From the NCBI RefSeq assembly GCF_017368795.1, contig NZ_JAFNLL010000012.1, positions 1 through 64,000 of the forward strand: a stretch of 64,000 nt of DNA. Direction: 5' to 3'. The notes below the pieces were generated by a model. The model made no database searches and had not been told where the DNA came from. It worked only from the letters and a program-made list of their open reading frames with translations. This document shows, in pieces, positions 17,589 through 26,096 of the stretch. A program made the position numbers and the translations under genes. Source of the DNA: Arthrobacter cavernae. Lineage in GTDB: Bacteria; Actinomycetota; Actinomycetes; Actinomycetales; Micrococcaceae. Position 1 is the stretch's first letter; each line of letters opens with the position of its first letter.

Positions 17589-18233
17589 GTGATTGCAGAC
17601 AGGCAGCAAGGGGAGGCCGCGGCAGTGGCCGCCCGCCGGAAACGGCCAGAGAAAACGGTCGAGATCAGCGATCCCAAAGCCATCCGTGCCCTCGCCCATG
17701 CTGCCCGCCTTGAGGTCATTTCGGAGCTCTACGCCACCCAAGCGAGCCACACCGCCACGGAGCTTGCCGCCCGTACCGGGCTGACCCCCAGCGCCATGAG
17801 CTATCACCTGCGGGCACTGCGGAAATGGGGGATCGTCGCGCCGGCTGAAACGTCCGGCGACGCCCGTGAACGGCGCTGGAAGGCGGCCGGAACGGACTTC
17901 ACCATCAAATCCGGCGGCAGCGCCGCGAACCCCGAGATCGCCGTCGTCGACCTCGAACTGGATGCTTTCCGGCGGCGGGCAGCGGCATTTGCCCGGGCTC
18001 GGGCCGAACGGCGGCAGCACGGCAATGCCGCTGCGGAGCCCAGCTCGGTGATGCTGTCCAGCAACCTGCTGTACCTGACCGACCAGCAACGGGCCGAGCT
18101 CTCCGAGAAGCTTTTCGAGCTCCTGCGAAGCTACGAACTCGAGGATCCCGCACGGATCCCCGCCGGTGCGCAGAGGGTCGCCACGCTGTGGTCGATGATC
18201 CCGGATGACCGGGTGGCGCCCGGAAACCAGTAG
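17589..18233 (+). CDS. Winged-helix (ArsR-like) transcriptional regulator
   Basis: This is a DNA-binding regulator with target unknown. From GTG 17589 it has 214 residues. The HTH domain lies near residues 25-105: DPKAIRALAHAARLEVISEL, then TELAARTGLTPSAMSYHLRALRKWGIV as recognition helix and wing. The remainder is helical (LELDAFRRRAAAFARARAERR) and may dimerise. The frame is open to GTG 17556, which has a GGAAGGA-like site upstream. However TACACT lies six bases before 17589, which favours a leaderless start there. It lies 36 bases after the methyltransferase gene. Confidence 0.8.
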   Translation: MIADRQQGEAAAVAARRKRPEKTVEISDPKAIRALAHAARLEVISELYATQASHTATELAARTGLTPSAMSYHLRALRKWGIVAPAETSGDARERRWKAAGTDFTIKSGGSAANPEIAVVDLELDAFRRRAAAFARARAERRQHGNAAAEPSSVMLSSNLLYLTDQQRAELSEKLFELLRSYELEDPARIPAGAQRVATLWSMIPDDRVAPGNQ

Positions 18234-18343
18234 ACGGCCAGGGCCCCGGGTTTTCCACATAGATGCGCAGGATTCTGCAAAATATGGTGAACTAGGCCAA
18301 TATGGGCACATCGCCCGAGCAAATCTTTTTCTGTAGGAGCACC

Positions 18344-21070
18344 GTGCCAAGCAAGGCCAAAACCGGCAAGAAACTCGTGATCGTGGAGTCTCCTGCCAAG
18401 AGCAAGACCATCGCCAAGTACCTGGGCGAAGGCTTCATTGTCGAGGCCTCCATCGGCCACATCCGTGACCTCCCGCAGCCCTCGGACCTCCCTGCAGAAC
18501 TGAAGAAGACCTCGGTTGGCAAGTTCGCCGTCGACATCGAAAACGACTTCAAGCCGTACTACGTGGTGTCCCCGGACAAGAAGAAAAAGGTTGCCGAGCT
18601 CAAGGCCCAGCTGAAAGACGCTGACGCGCTCTATCTCGCAACCGATGGGGACCGCGAAGGCGAAGCCATCGCGTGGCACCTCCTGGAGGTCCTGAAGCCC
18701 AAGGTTCCCGTCTACCGCATGACCTTCGGTGAAATCACCAAGGAAGCCATCCACCGGGCCATGGACAACCTGCGGGACGTCGACACCGCCCTCGTGGACG
18801 CCCAGGAAACCCGCCGCGTCCTGGACCGCCTCTACGGCTACGAGATCTCCCCGGTCCTGTGGCGCAAAGTGGCCCGCGGCCTGTCCGCTGGCCGCGTGCA
18901 GTCCGTGGTCACCCGCATGGTGGTGGACCGCGAACGCGAGCGCATGGCTTTCAGGTCCGCGTCCTACTGGGACCTGACCGGCCAGTTCGGCGCCGGTTCG
19001 GCATCCTTCAAGGCCAAGCTTGCTGCCGTGGACGGCGCGAAGGTTGCCAGCGGCCGCGACTTCAACGACGACGGCGTGCTCACCTCCTCCAACGCCGTGC
19101 ACCTCAACGAGGAGCTGGCTACCTCGCTGGCGGCTGCGCTGGAGACCGCGGACTTCCGTGTCCGCTCCGTCGACACCAAGCCGTACACCCGCCGGCCTGC
19201 CGCCCCGTTCACCACGTCCACGCTGCAGCAGGAAGCCGGCCGCAAGCTGCGCTTCTCCTCCAAGAGCACCATGCAGGTGGCCCAGCGCCTGTATGAAAAC
19301 GGCTACATCACCTATATGCGTACGGACTCGTCCGCGCTGAGCGATGAAGCCGTCACGGCCGCCCGCCGCCAGGCCTCCGAGCTCTACGGCCCCGAGTACA
19401 TCCCGGCGTCCCCCCGGGTTTACACCGGCAAGGCAGCGAACGCGCAGGAAGCCCACGAGGCCATCCGCCCCGCCGGTGACTCGTTCCGCACGCCGGCCCA
19501 GGTGGCCAGCCAGCTCTCCGGCGATGAGTTCCGCCTCTACGAGCTGATCTGGAAGCGCACCGTTGCCTCCCAGATGGGCGATGCCAAGGGATCCACCGCC
19601 ACCATCCGCCTCGGTGCCGTGGCGAGCGACGGCCGCGACGCCGAATTCTCGGCCTCCGGTACCGTCATCACCTTCCCCGGCTTCCTGGCCGCCTATGAAG
19701 AAGGCAAGGACGAGAGCCGCGGAGACGAGGACTCCGAGGAAGCCCGCCGCCTGCCCAACGTGGCCAAGGACGATGCCCTGAGCGCCTCCGAGATCGTTGC
19801 GATCGGCCACGACACCTCGCCGCCGCCGCGCTACACGGAAGCCTCCCTCACGGCGGAGCTGGAAAAGAAGGGCATCGGCCGCCCGTCCACCTATGCCTCC
19901 ACCATTTCCACCATCCAGGACCGCGGCTACGTCCGGAAGCAGGGTTCGGCCCTGGTGCCGAGCTGGATCGCGTTCTCGGTGATCCGCCTGCTCGAGCAGC
20001 ACTTCACGGACTACGTGGACTACGAGTTCACGGCCGACATGGAAGGCGACCTGGACAAGATCGCCAACGGCCAGGCCGTGGGCGCGGCGTGGCTCAAGCA
20101 CTTCTACTACGGTGAAGACTCCGATCCCGGCCTGCTCAGCATTGTGAACAACCTCGGCGAAATCGATGCCCGCGAGATCAACTCCGTGCCGATCGCCGAA
20201 GGCATCACCCTGCGCGTGGGCAAGTTCGGCCCGTACCTGGAAAGCTCCATCCCCACCATCGACGCCAAGACCGGTGAAGTGGTGGAATCGGCCCGCGCCA
20301 ACGTGCCCGAGGACCTGGCCCCGGACGAGCTCACGCCCGCCAAGGCCATCGAGCTCATGGAGACGGCAGCCCCGGAGGAACGCGTCCTGGGCAACGACCC
20401 CCACACCGGGCACACGGTGGTGGCCAAGAACGGCCGCTACGGCGCCTACGTCACCGAGGTCATCCCGGAGGTGACCGAGGAACAGCTGGCCAACCAGCCG
20501 GTGGAGTACTACAAGAACGGCAAGCCCAAGCCGCCGAAGAAGCCCGTCAAGGCCAAGCCGCGCACCGGCTCGCTGTTCAAGTCCATGACGGTTGACTCCA
20601 TCACCCTGGACGAGGCCATGCAGCTCATGAGCCTGCCCCGGGTGCTCGGCGACGACGCGGAAGGCACCCCGATCACGGTGCAGAACGGCCGCTTCGGCCC
20701 GTACCTGAAGAAGGGCACCGACTCCCGCTCGATCGGCACGGAAGAGGAAATCTTCACGATCACGCTGGAACAGGCGCTGGAGATCTACTCGCAGCCCAAG
20801 CAGCGTGGTGCCCGTGCCGCCGTGCCACCGCTGGCCGAGTTCGGCCCGGACCCGGTCTCGGAGAAGAACATCGTGGTGAAGGAAGGCCGCTTCGGCCCGT
20901 ACATCACCGACGGCGTCACCAACATCACGGTTCCGCGGGCAACCTCCCTGGAGGAGCTGACCCGGGAGCAGGCCATCGAACTCCTCGCCGAAAAGCGCGC
21001 CAAGGGCCCGGTCAAGCGGACCACCACGGCCCGCAAGGCGCCGGCGAAGAAGGCCGCAGCCAAGAAGTAA
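18344..21070 (+). CDS. topA: DNA topoisomerase I
   Basis: This type IA topoisomerase relaxes negative supercoils. From GTG 18344 it has 908 residues. The Toprim domain opens with LVIVESPAKSKTIAKYLG. The catalytic tyrosine is Tyr324 in GYITYMRTDSS. The C-terminal region has repeated GRFGPY motifs (four copies: KFGPYLE, RYGAYVT, RFGPYLK, RFGPYIT) and a Lys/Ala-rich tail, as in mycobacterial TopA, which lacks zinc fingers. I prefer GTG 18344 over the upstream ATG 18302 because GTAGGAG lies at the right distance before it and family members start just before the Toprim domain. Confidence 0.96.
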   Translation: MPSKAKTGKKLVIVESPAKSKTIAKYLGEGFIVEASIGHIRDLPQPSDLPAELKKTSVGKFAVDIENDFKPYYVVSPDKKKKVAELKAQLKDADALYLATDGDREGEAIAWHLLEVLKPKVPVYRMTFGEITKEAIHRAMDNLRDVDTALVDAQETRRVLDRLYGYEISPVLWRKVARGLSAGRVQSVVTRMVVDRERERMAFRSASYWDLTGQFGAGSASFKAKLAAVDGAKVASGRDFNDDGVLTSSNAVHLNEELATSLAAALETADFRVRSVDTKPYTRRPAAPFTTSTLQQEAGRKLRFSSKSTMQVAQRLYENGYITYMRTDSSALSDEAVTAARRQASELYGPEYIPASPRVYTGKAANAQEAHEAIRPAGDSFRTPAQVASQLSGDEFRLYELIWKRTVASQMGDAKGSTATIRLGAVASDGRDAEFSASGTVITFPGFLAAYEEGKDESRGDEDSEEARRLPNVAKDDALSASEIVAIGHDTSPPPRYTEASLTAELEKKGIGRPSTYASTISTIQDRGYVRKQGSALVPSWIAFSVIRLLEQHFTDYVDYEFTADMEGDLDKIANGQAVGAAWLKHFYYGEDSDPGLLSIVNNLGEIDAREINSVPIAEGITLRVGKFGPYLESSIPTIDAKTGEVVESARANVPEDLAPDELTPAKAIELMETAAPEERVLGNDPHTGHTVVAKNGRYGAYVTEVIPEVTEEQLANQPVEYYKNGKPKPPKKPVKAKPRTGSLFKSMTVDSITLDEAMQLMSLPRVLGDDAEGTPITVQNGRFGPYLKKGTDSRSIGTEEEIFTITLEQALEIYSQPKQRGARAAVPPLAEFGPDPVSEKNIVVKEGRFGPYITDGVTNITVPRATSLEELTREQAIELLAEKRAKGPVKRTTTARKAPAKKAAAKK

Positions 21071-21099
21071 CCGCTTGGTGGCCTTGGCCTGCTTGAGTC

Positions 21100-21155
21100 C
21101 GTGGGTGCGGGCCGGGTGCTGCGTTCCAGAACGCAGCACCCGGCCCGCACCCACG
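21100..21155. repeat. Perfect 27-bp-arm palindrome downstream of topA
   Basis: Arms 21100-21126 and 21129-21155 are perfectly complementary, with only CA between them. It could act as the topA terminator, although no T tract follows. Its right arm is closely matched at 22381-22407, so it belongs to a small repeat family that flanks the DUF559 gene. Confidence 0.9.
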
Positions 21156-21222
21156 TTCAGGGTTTTCCACATAGGCAGTTGCGGCGCTGGCATGGCCGGT
21201 GCCATCCCCTGAAGCTGAATGT

Positions 21223-22314
21223 ATGGAGTCTTCCAACAGCCAGCAACCGCACGCTTTGACCGACCCACTTGCCAGCTTGTGGGCCGACATGCCAGATGTT
21301 GCCGATCCAAGCCGTGGCGCCCCGCCGAGGGACAGGTCCCGTGGCGACGCCCGGCCAAGCGCAAGTCCCGTCCGGCCCGCCTCCGGGCTGAAGAGGGCCA
21401 CGGCGATTCCGGTGCCGGCGGGGAACCTCTGGCGGACCGAGGAACTGAGAGCCCAGGGCCTCAGTAAGCGCCACATCAACGAGCACCTCCGCTCCGGCTC
21501 CTTGGTAAGGGTCCGGACAGGAGTCATGGTCCGTGGCGCCTTCTGGAATGAACTTTCGGACGACGGCCGGGAGCGCGCCCGATTGGCCGCGTATGGCAGG
21601 CGTACCATTGTGGCCTCGGCGGACGGGCTGACGTTCAGCCACACCTCCGCCGCCCGCCTGCATCGCCTATCCCTGTGGGATGCTGATCGGCTGATCCACG
21701 TGATCATCCCCTACCATGCGGCAAAGGGATCCCACGCTACCGACGTCAGGGCACACGCAGGCTCCCTCCTTCCCGGTGACCGGATGGAGATTGACGGGCT
21801 GCCGGTGACAAGCCTCGACCGCACCATCCTTGATTGCGCGCTGATGATGAGCTACCGGCAAGGCCTGGTTCTCCTGGACCACGCCTTGCGGGTTGGTGGC
21901 AACCGTCAGTGGTTGGAGTTGGAATGCGTCAGGCTGGTTGGTGTCAGGGGAGTCACCGCATTCCGCCGGGCGTTGGCGTTCGCCGGCCCCTTGTCCGAGT
22001 CTGCGGGGGAGACATTGGCCCGAGACGCGATAGCCAAGCTGGGATTCCCTGAGCCTGTGCTCCAGTTCCAGGTTAAGACACATCGGGGCGCCAACCGGTT
22101 CGACTTCGCCTGGCCGGATCGTCGTGCGGCCGTGGAATTCGACGGCAAGTCCAAATACTTCGACTACAAGCCCACGGCCGAGGTGATTTTCGAGGAACGC
22201 CGGCGGGAGAAGCTATTGACCGAGCAGGGCTGGCGGATCCTGCGCATCGAATGGAAGGACCTCTTTGACGAACGAGGCCTGAAGGTACGGCTGCTCAGGC
22301 TGCTTGGGGGCTGA
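21223..22314 (+). CDS. DUF559-type protein with AbiEi-like N-terminal region
   Basis: I recognise a DUF559-like nuclease fold of the Vsr/PD-(D/E)XK type at the C-terminus: FDFAWPDRRAAVEFDGKSKYFDY, then EERRREKLLTEQGWRILRIEWKDL. The N-terminal part (LWRTEELRAQGLSKRHINEHLRSGSLVRVRTGVMV) resembles the winged-helix start of AbiEi-type proteins. A middle domain has LDRTILDCALMMSYRQGLVLLDHAL. Its role is unknown and no toxin partner lies beside it. I use ATG 21223, with GAAGCT six bases upstream as a possible -10; ATG 21199 is an alternative. The gene sits between two related palindromes, which suggests a mobile cassette. Confidence 0.75.
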   Translation: MESSNSQQPHALTDPLASLWADMPDVADPSRGAPPRDRSRGDARPSASPVRPASGLKRATAIPVPAGNLWRTEELRAQGLSKRHINEHLRSGSLVRVRTGVMVRGAFWNELSDDGRERARLAAYGRRTIVASADGLTFSHTSAARLHRLSLWDADRLIHVIIPYHAAKGSHATDVRAHAGSLLPGDRMEIDGLPVTSLDRTILDCALMMSYRQGLVLLDHALRVGGNRQWLELECVRLVGVRGVTAFRRALAFAGPLSESAGETLARDAIAKLGFPEPVLQFQVKTHRGANRFDFAWPDRRAAVEFDGKSKYFDYKPTAEVIFEERRREKLLTEQGWRILRIEWKDLFDERGLKVRLLRLLGG

Positions 22315-22317
22315 GTT

Positions 22318-22407
22318 CGTGGGTGCGGGCTTGGTGGCTTCGGTCTGAATACGTGGGCCTGCGCCGGGGACTTGGTTCCGGAACGCAGCGCTTGGCCCGC
22401 ACCCACG
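22318..22407. repeat. Second, degenerate copy of the topA-downstream palindrome
   Basis: Outer arms 22318-22330 and 22395-22407 are perfect 13-bp inverted repeats. The segment 22381-22407 matches the right arm of the 21100-21155 palindrome with about four differences in 27 bases. The middle contains what looks like a second diverged left arm from about 22353. It begins three bases after the DUF559 stop codon. Confidence 0.8.
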
Positions 22408-22484
22408 ATCTCGACGGCGGGGACTCGGCCAAGAGCGGACGGCCGGAATTGCGTCCCGGACGGCAGCTGTGGTCGAGTAGAAGC

Positions 22485-22919
22485 ATGACTGAACAGACGG
22501 TTTCCCCGGACGACGCGCCCCTGAACGACCTCGAAGCCCAGCTTGCCCTGGCCGAACAGCCGGATGCGAACCCCGTGGACGTCATCCTGGCCTTCCTCAA
22601 CAACGAGGTGTTCCTCATCAGCGCCGAGGCCGTGGAAGGCCCGGAATCGTCGGTGGAGCCGCTGGTGCTCTCCAACGCCGAGGGCCAGCCCGTCCTTGCC
22701 GTGTTCAGCCACCCCAGCCGCGTGGACACCCGTTTCCTCGAGGCCGCCCCGTACGTCCTGGGCACCATGGGCTCGGCCGTGTTGGGCAACATCGGCGACG
22801 AACTCGGCATGGTCATCAACCCCGGCAGCGCCTACGGCTTCGAAATCGACCCGGAAGGCATCTCCAACATCCGCCGCGACTTCAAGCGCGCCGACGAAGC
22901 CGGGCAGCCCGCGGAATAG
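22485..22919 (+). CDS. SseB-family protein
   Basis: This 144-residue protein belongs to the SseB N-terminal domain family, whose molecular role in actinobacteria is not established. Visible features are an acidic N-terminus (SPDDAPLNDLEAQLALAEQP), a mixed alpha/beta core with NPVDVILAFLNNEVFLIS, VEPLVLSNAEGQPVLAVFS and LGMVINPGSAYGFEIDPEGISNIRRDF. The last of these is the characteristic SseB strand-loop-helix. I start at ATG 22485; the frame is open to 22323, but that part lies within the palindrome region. The gene precedes the Ppx gene by about 90 bases on the same strand. Confidence 0.85.
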   Translation: MTEQTVSPDDAPLNDLEAQLALAEQPDANPVDVILAFLNNEVFLISAEAVEGPESSVEPLVLSNAEGQPVLAVFSHPSRVDTRFLEAAPYVLGTMGSAVLGNIGDELGMVINPGSAYGFEIDPEGISNIRRDFKRADEAGQPAE

Positions 22920-23010
22920 CGGCTGCCAGCCGGGTGCCACCGGCCGCCAAGATGCGAGAAACGCCCCGCCAATTTGCTCCGCGGGCTTCGAATCGGGGAA
23001 TAATGGCAGA

Positions 23011-24093
23011 ATGCGTCTTGGCGTTCTCGACATCGGGTCCAACACCGTCCACCTTCTACTGGTGGACGCGCACCCGGGCGCACGCCCCGTAGCCTTCGCC
23101 TCGCACAAGCGACCCCTGTCGCTGGTGCAGTATCAGGACGGCGACGGCAACATCACCGACGCCGGCCAGCACGAACTGATCGAATTCATCCTCGAAGCCT
23201 GGGAGTTCGCGGCCCGCCACAAGGCCAAGGACCTCCTCGCGTTCTGTACCTCGGCCATCCGCGAAGCCAGCAACGGCGCCGAGGTGCTGGCCAGGGTCAA
23301 GCACGAAACCACCGTGACGCTGCAGGAACTGACCGGCAGCGAGGAAGCCTCCATGACGTTCTTCGCCGTGCGGCGTTGGTACGGTTGGGGCGCCGGGCCC
23401 ATCCTGGACCTGGACATCGGCGGCGGCTCCTTCGAAATGGCCTACGGCACGGACGAGCTTCCCGAACTCGCCACCTCGGTCCCGCTGGGGGCCAGCCGGC
23501 TGACGCGTGACTGGCTGCATGACGATCCGCCCACGGCCAAGAGCGTCAAGGCACTGCGCCGCTACATCCGAGACACCCTCAAGCCGGTGATTCCCGGCTT
23601 TGCCTCCCTGGGCCGGGCCAACCTCGTTGCAGGGACGTCCAAGACCTTCCGCTCGCTCGCGCGGATCGCGGGGGCCGCCCCCAGCGGTGCCGGCCCCTAC
23701 GTAAAACGCGAACTCCACGCCACGGACCTCGGTCTGTGGTCCCAGCGCATCTCCGCCATGACCGTGGCGGACCGGCTGTACCTGCCCGGCGTGTCGGATG
23801 CCCGGGCCCGGCAGCTGCTGGCCGGTGCGCTCGTGGCCGAGGCCGCGCTGGAAATGTTCGAGTTTCCCAAGATGGAGATCTGCCCCTGGGCCTTGCGCGA
23901 AGGCCTGATCCTGCGCCGCCTCGACCAGCTGGTCTTTGACGATGCACTGGATCCCGCACCGCACGTGGGCAAGGCCGCCAAGACCAAGGAAAAGGCCGCC
24001 AGGAAGGCCGCCAAGCTGCAGGAGAGCATGGACGAGGCCCTCCGGGACCCCGCGGCGGAACCGGCCCCCGCGGCGGGCGGGCTGACGGTCTGA
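23011..24093 (+). CDS. Ppx/GppA-family exopolyphosphatase or pppGpp phosphatase
   Basis: This is an ASKHA-fold phosphatase acting on polyphosphate or (p)ppGpp. It has 360 residues from ATG 23011. Landmarks are the phosphate-1 loop LGVLDIGSNTVHLLLVDA, the CTSAIREASNG segment and the phosphate-2 loop LDLDIGGGSFEM, then LGASRLTRDW. The length and lack of an HD domain match the short mycobacterial paralogue rather than long E. coli Ppx. The C-terminus is a Lys/Ala-rich helix. The following gene starts one base after the stop, so the two are co-translated. The order Ppx, isomerase, ProC is, as I recall, conserved in mycobacteria. Confidence 0.92.
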   Translation: MRLGVLDIGSNTVHLLLVDAHPGARPVAFASHKRPLSLVQYQDGDGNITDAGQHELIEFILEAWEFAARHKAKDLLAFCTSAIREASNGAEVLARVKHETTVTLQELTGSEEASMTFFAVRRWYGWGAGPILDLDIGGGSFEMAYGTDELPELATSVPLGASRLTRDWLHDDPPTAKSVKALRRYIRDTLKPVIPGFASLGRANLVAGTSKTFRSLARIAGAAPSGAGPYVKRELHATDLGLWSQRISAMTVADRLYLPGVSDARARQLLAGALVAEAALEMFEFPKMEICPWALREGLILRRLDQLVFDDALDPAPHVGKAAKTKEKAARKAAKLQESMDEALRDPAAEPAPAAGGLTV

Positions 24094-24094
24094 G

Positions 24095-24931
24095 ATGAGC
24101 ACCGACGTCGAGCACCCCGAAGCAAACGGCCCCCGCATCCCGGTGGCGCTCTCCAGCGCGTCCGTCTACCCGCTGAGCGTCCACGACGCCTTCGCCGTGG
24201 CGCAGGACCTCGGCTACGACGGCGTAGAGGTCATGGTCACCAACAACGCCACGAGCCAGAACCTGGACGCCCTGGTCCAGCTCAGCCACCGCTACCGGCA
24301 GCCGATCGTGTCCATCCATGCCCCCACGCTGCTGCTGACCCAGCAGGTGTGGGGTGCGGCGTGGAACAAGATAGTGATGTCCTGCCGGATGGCCCGCGAG
24401 GTGGGCTGCGACACCGTGGTGGTCCATCCGCCGTTCCGCTGGCAGGCCAACTACGCGGAGAACTTCGCCGAAGGCGTCCGCGAGATCGCTGCGCTGTACC
24501 AGGTCCACATCGCGGTGGAGAACATGTACCCGTGGCGTGTGCGCGGCCGGGAAGCGCTGGCATACCTGCCGCACTGGGACCCGATCGGCCAGGACTACGA
24601 CGACGTCACGTGGGACTTCTCGCACGCCGCCACCGCGGGGGTCAACAGCCTGGAGGCCGTGCAGGCGCTGGGCAACAAGCTGCGCCACGTCCACCTGACG
24701 GACGGCTCCGGCTCCGGCAAGGATGAGCATCTGATCCCCGGAACAGGAACGCAACAGTGTGCCGATGTCCTCCAGCACATTGCCTCCAACGGGTTCAACG
24801 GAGTGGTGGTGGCCGAGATCTCCACGCGCAAGGCCAAGATCGCAGGGGAGCGCGAACAGATGCTCGCCGAAACGCTGCGTTTCGCCCGCCAGCACCTGGG
24901 GGCACCGCTGGTGCGGAGTTTCGAAAACTAG
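24095..24931 (+). CDS. Sugar phosphate isomerase/epimerase-like TIM barrel
   Basis: This 278-residue protein has the AP endonuclease 2/xylose isomerase-like TIM barrel: SSASVYPLSVHDAFAVAQDLGYDGVEVMVTN, PIVSIHAP, CDTVVVHPPFRWQANYAE, IAVENMYPW, VTWDFSHAATAG and LRHVHLTDGSG...HLIPGTG. The His, Glu and Asp residues at strand ends are the usual metal ligands. The substrate is unknown. It overlaps the stop region of the Ppx gene with only one base between, so it belongs to the same operon. Confidence 0.88.
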   Translation: MSTDVEHPEANGPRIPVALSSASVYPLSVHDAFAVAQDLGYDGVEVMVTNNATSQNLDALVQLSHRYRQPIVSIHAPTLLLTQQVWGAAWNKIVMSCRMAREVGCDTVVVHPPFRWQANYAENFAEGVREIAALYQVHIAVENMYPWRVRGREALAYLPHWDPIGQDYDDVTWDFSHAATAGVNSLEAVQALGNKLRHVHLTDGSGSGKDEHLIPGTGTQQCADVLQHIASNGFNGVVVAEISTRKAKIAGEREQMLAETLRFARQHLGAPLVRSFEN

Positions 24932-24999
24932 CACCCGACGGCGGCAGGCCGGCTGTGCGGCGACGGCGGCCACCGCCGAGTGCCGGCGTTTAAGGCGAA

Positions 25000-25053
25000 A
25001 GCACCGGCGGTCCGGACGGGAAATGGGGGTAAACCGTCGGGACCACCGGTGCT
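25000..25053. terminator. Long nested hairpin after the isomerase gene
   Basis: Outer arms 25000-25013 and 25040-25053 pair over 14 bases with one mismatch. Inner GGACGG and CCGTC segments can extend the stem. No T tract follows. It is placed 69 bases after the isomerase stop and probably ends that operon, but a small structured RNA is also possible. Confidence 0.55.
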
Positions 25054-25108
25054 GTTGGCGGACATCCCCATGCCCGCCTCATCACTCGCACCCTCTATGA
25101 GGTAACTA

Positions 25109-25153
25109 CCAAGATACGGAGCAATCTTGGGCGAAGCCTGCAATAATCTTGGG
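25109..25153. promoter_or_regulatory. Inverted and direct repeats in the proC leader region
   Basis: CCAAGAT (25109-25115) and ATCTTGG (25124-25130) form an inverted repeat. The sequence AATCTTGGG recurs at 25145-25153, giving two direct copies 22 bases apart, about two helical turns. This suggests a binding site for a regulator of proC or a short hairpin. No regulator can be named. Confidence 0.4.
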
Positions 25154-25213
25154 AACTCGCTGTGAATCCTGGCGGTAACTGCGCCGGCCCCGGCGAACTG
25201 GCATCATGGAGCC

Positions 25214-26044
25214 ATGAACAACCGAATCGCCTTCCTTGGCTGTGGATCCATGAACGAGGCCATCCTGGGCGGCATGCTGGCCGCGGGGACGGACCCGGCC
25301 GACATCGTCGCCACCGTCCGCCGTGCCGAACGTGCGGACGAGCTGGCCCACCGCCACGGGATCATGGCCATCGCCGGCGAGGAGGATCCGGACAACAACA
25401 AGCTCGCCGCGAAGGGCTCCGCGGTGGTGATCCTGGGCGTCAAACCCGCCGGCATCGCCGACCTCGCCCGGGAAATCGGCTCCTCGTTGGCCCCGGACAC
25501 CATCGTGGTGAGCGTGGCCGCCGCCGTCTCCATCGCGCAGATTGAGGCGCTGCTGCCCGTCGGCCAGCCTGTTATCCGGACCATGCCGAACACGCCCGCC
25601 AAACTGGGCCGCGGGGTCGTCTCCGTGTCGCCCGGGACGCACTGCACCCCGGAACAGCTGCAGAAGGCCAAGGACATCCTGGCCGCAGCCGGCAAGGTGG
25701 TGGAGATCCCCGAGGAACAGGTGGACGCGCTGTCCGCCATCAGCGGCTCGGGCCCCGCTTATGCGTTCTACCTCGCCGAGGCCATGGCGGCCGCCGGTGT
25801 CGAACTCGGCCTGGACGCGGAGTTGTCCCTGATGCTGGCCCGCGAAACCGTGGCCGGCGCGGGCTTCATGCTGGCCGAGCCCGGCGCGGACCCAACCGCA
25901 CTGCGCATCGCTGTCACCAGCCCGAACGGAACCACCGAGCGTGCCATCGCGGCTTTCAACGACGGCGGGATCCCCGGCATCATCGCCGACGGCGCCCGCG
26001 CGGCGGCCGCCCGCGCCGCCGAAATCACGCAGCAGCTCGGCTGA
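25214..26044 (+). CDS. proC: Pyrroline-5-carboxylate reductase
   Basis: This enzyme catalyses the last step of proline synthesis, NAD(P)H-dependent reduction of pyrroline-5-carboxylate. It has 276 residues. The N-terminal Rossmann motif is FLGCGSMNEAILGGML. The signature region VDALSAISGSGPAYAFYLAEAM lies near residue 170, with TVAGAGFMLAE and VTSPNGTTERAIAAF following, as in the P5CR family. ATG 25214 has CATCAT six bases upstream, a weak leaderless -10, so either a leaderless or short-leader transcript is possible. Confidence 0.96.
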   Translation: MNNRIAFLGCGSMNEAILGGMLAAGTDPADIVATVRRAERADELAHRHGIMAIAGEEDPDNNKLAAKGSAVVILGVKPAGIADLAREIGSSLAPDTIVVSVAAAVSIAQIEALLPVGQPVIRTMPNTPAKLGRGVVSVSPGTHCTPEQLQKAKDILAAAGKVVEIPEEQVDALSAISGSGPAYAFYLAEAMAAAGVELGLDAELSLMLARETVAGAGFMLAEPGADPTALRIAVTSPNGTTERAIAAFNDGGIPGIIADGARAAAARAAEITQQLG

Positions 26045-26045
26045 C

Positions 26046-26096
26046 CCTACGGCCGCGCCGGTCCTACGGCCGCGCCGGTCCTACGGCCGCGCCGCG
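26046..26096. repeat. 17-bp tandem repeat across the trkA stop codon
   Basis: Three copies of a 17-base unit follow the proC stop. The third copy contains the trkA stop codon (26081-26083, minus strand), and the first two duplicate that gene end. It lies at a convergent gene junction. Confidence 0.85.

Noticed and set aside
15819-21174. Replication origin suggested by DnaA-box-like sequences
   Set aside because: The boxes are single and kilobases apart, and dnaA, dnaN and gyrase genes are absent.
18131-21364. 1077-codon open frame antisense to topA
   Set aside because: It is a shadow produced by the strong G/C third-position bias of topA. It has no domain signatures and would overlap an essential gene completely.
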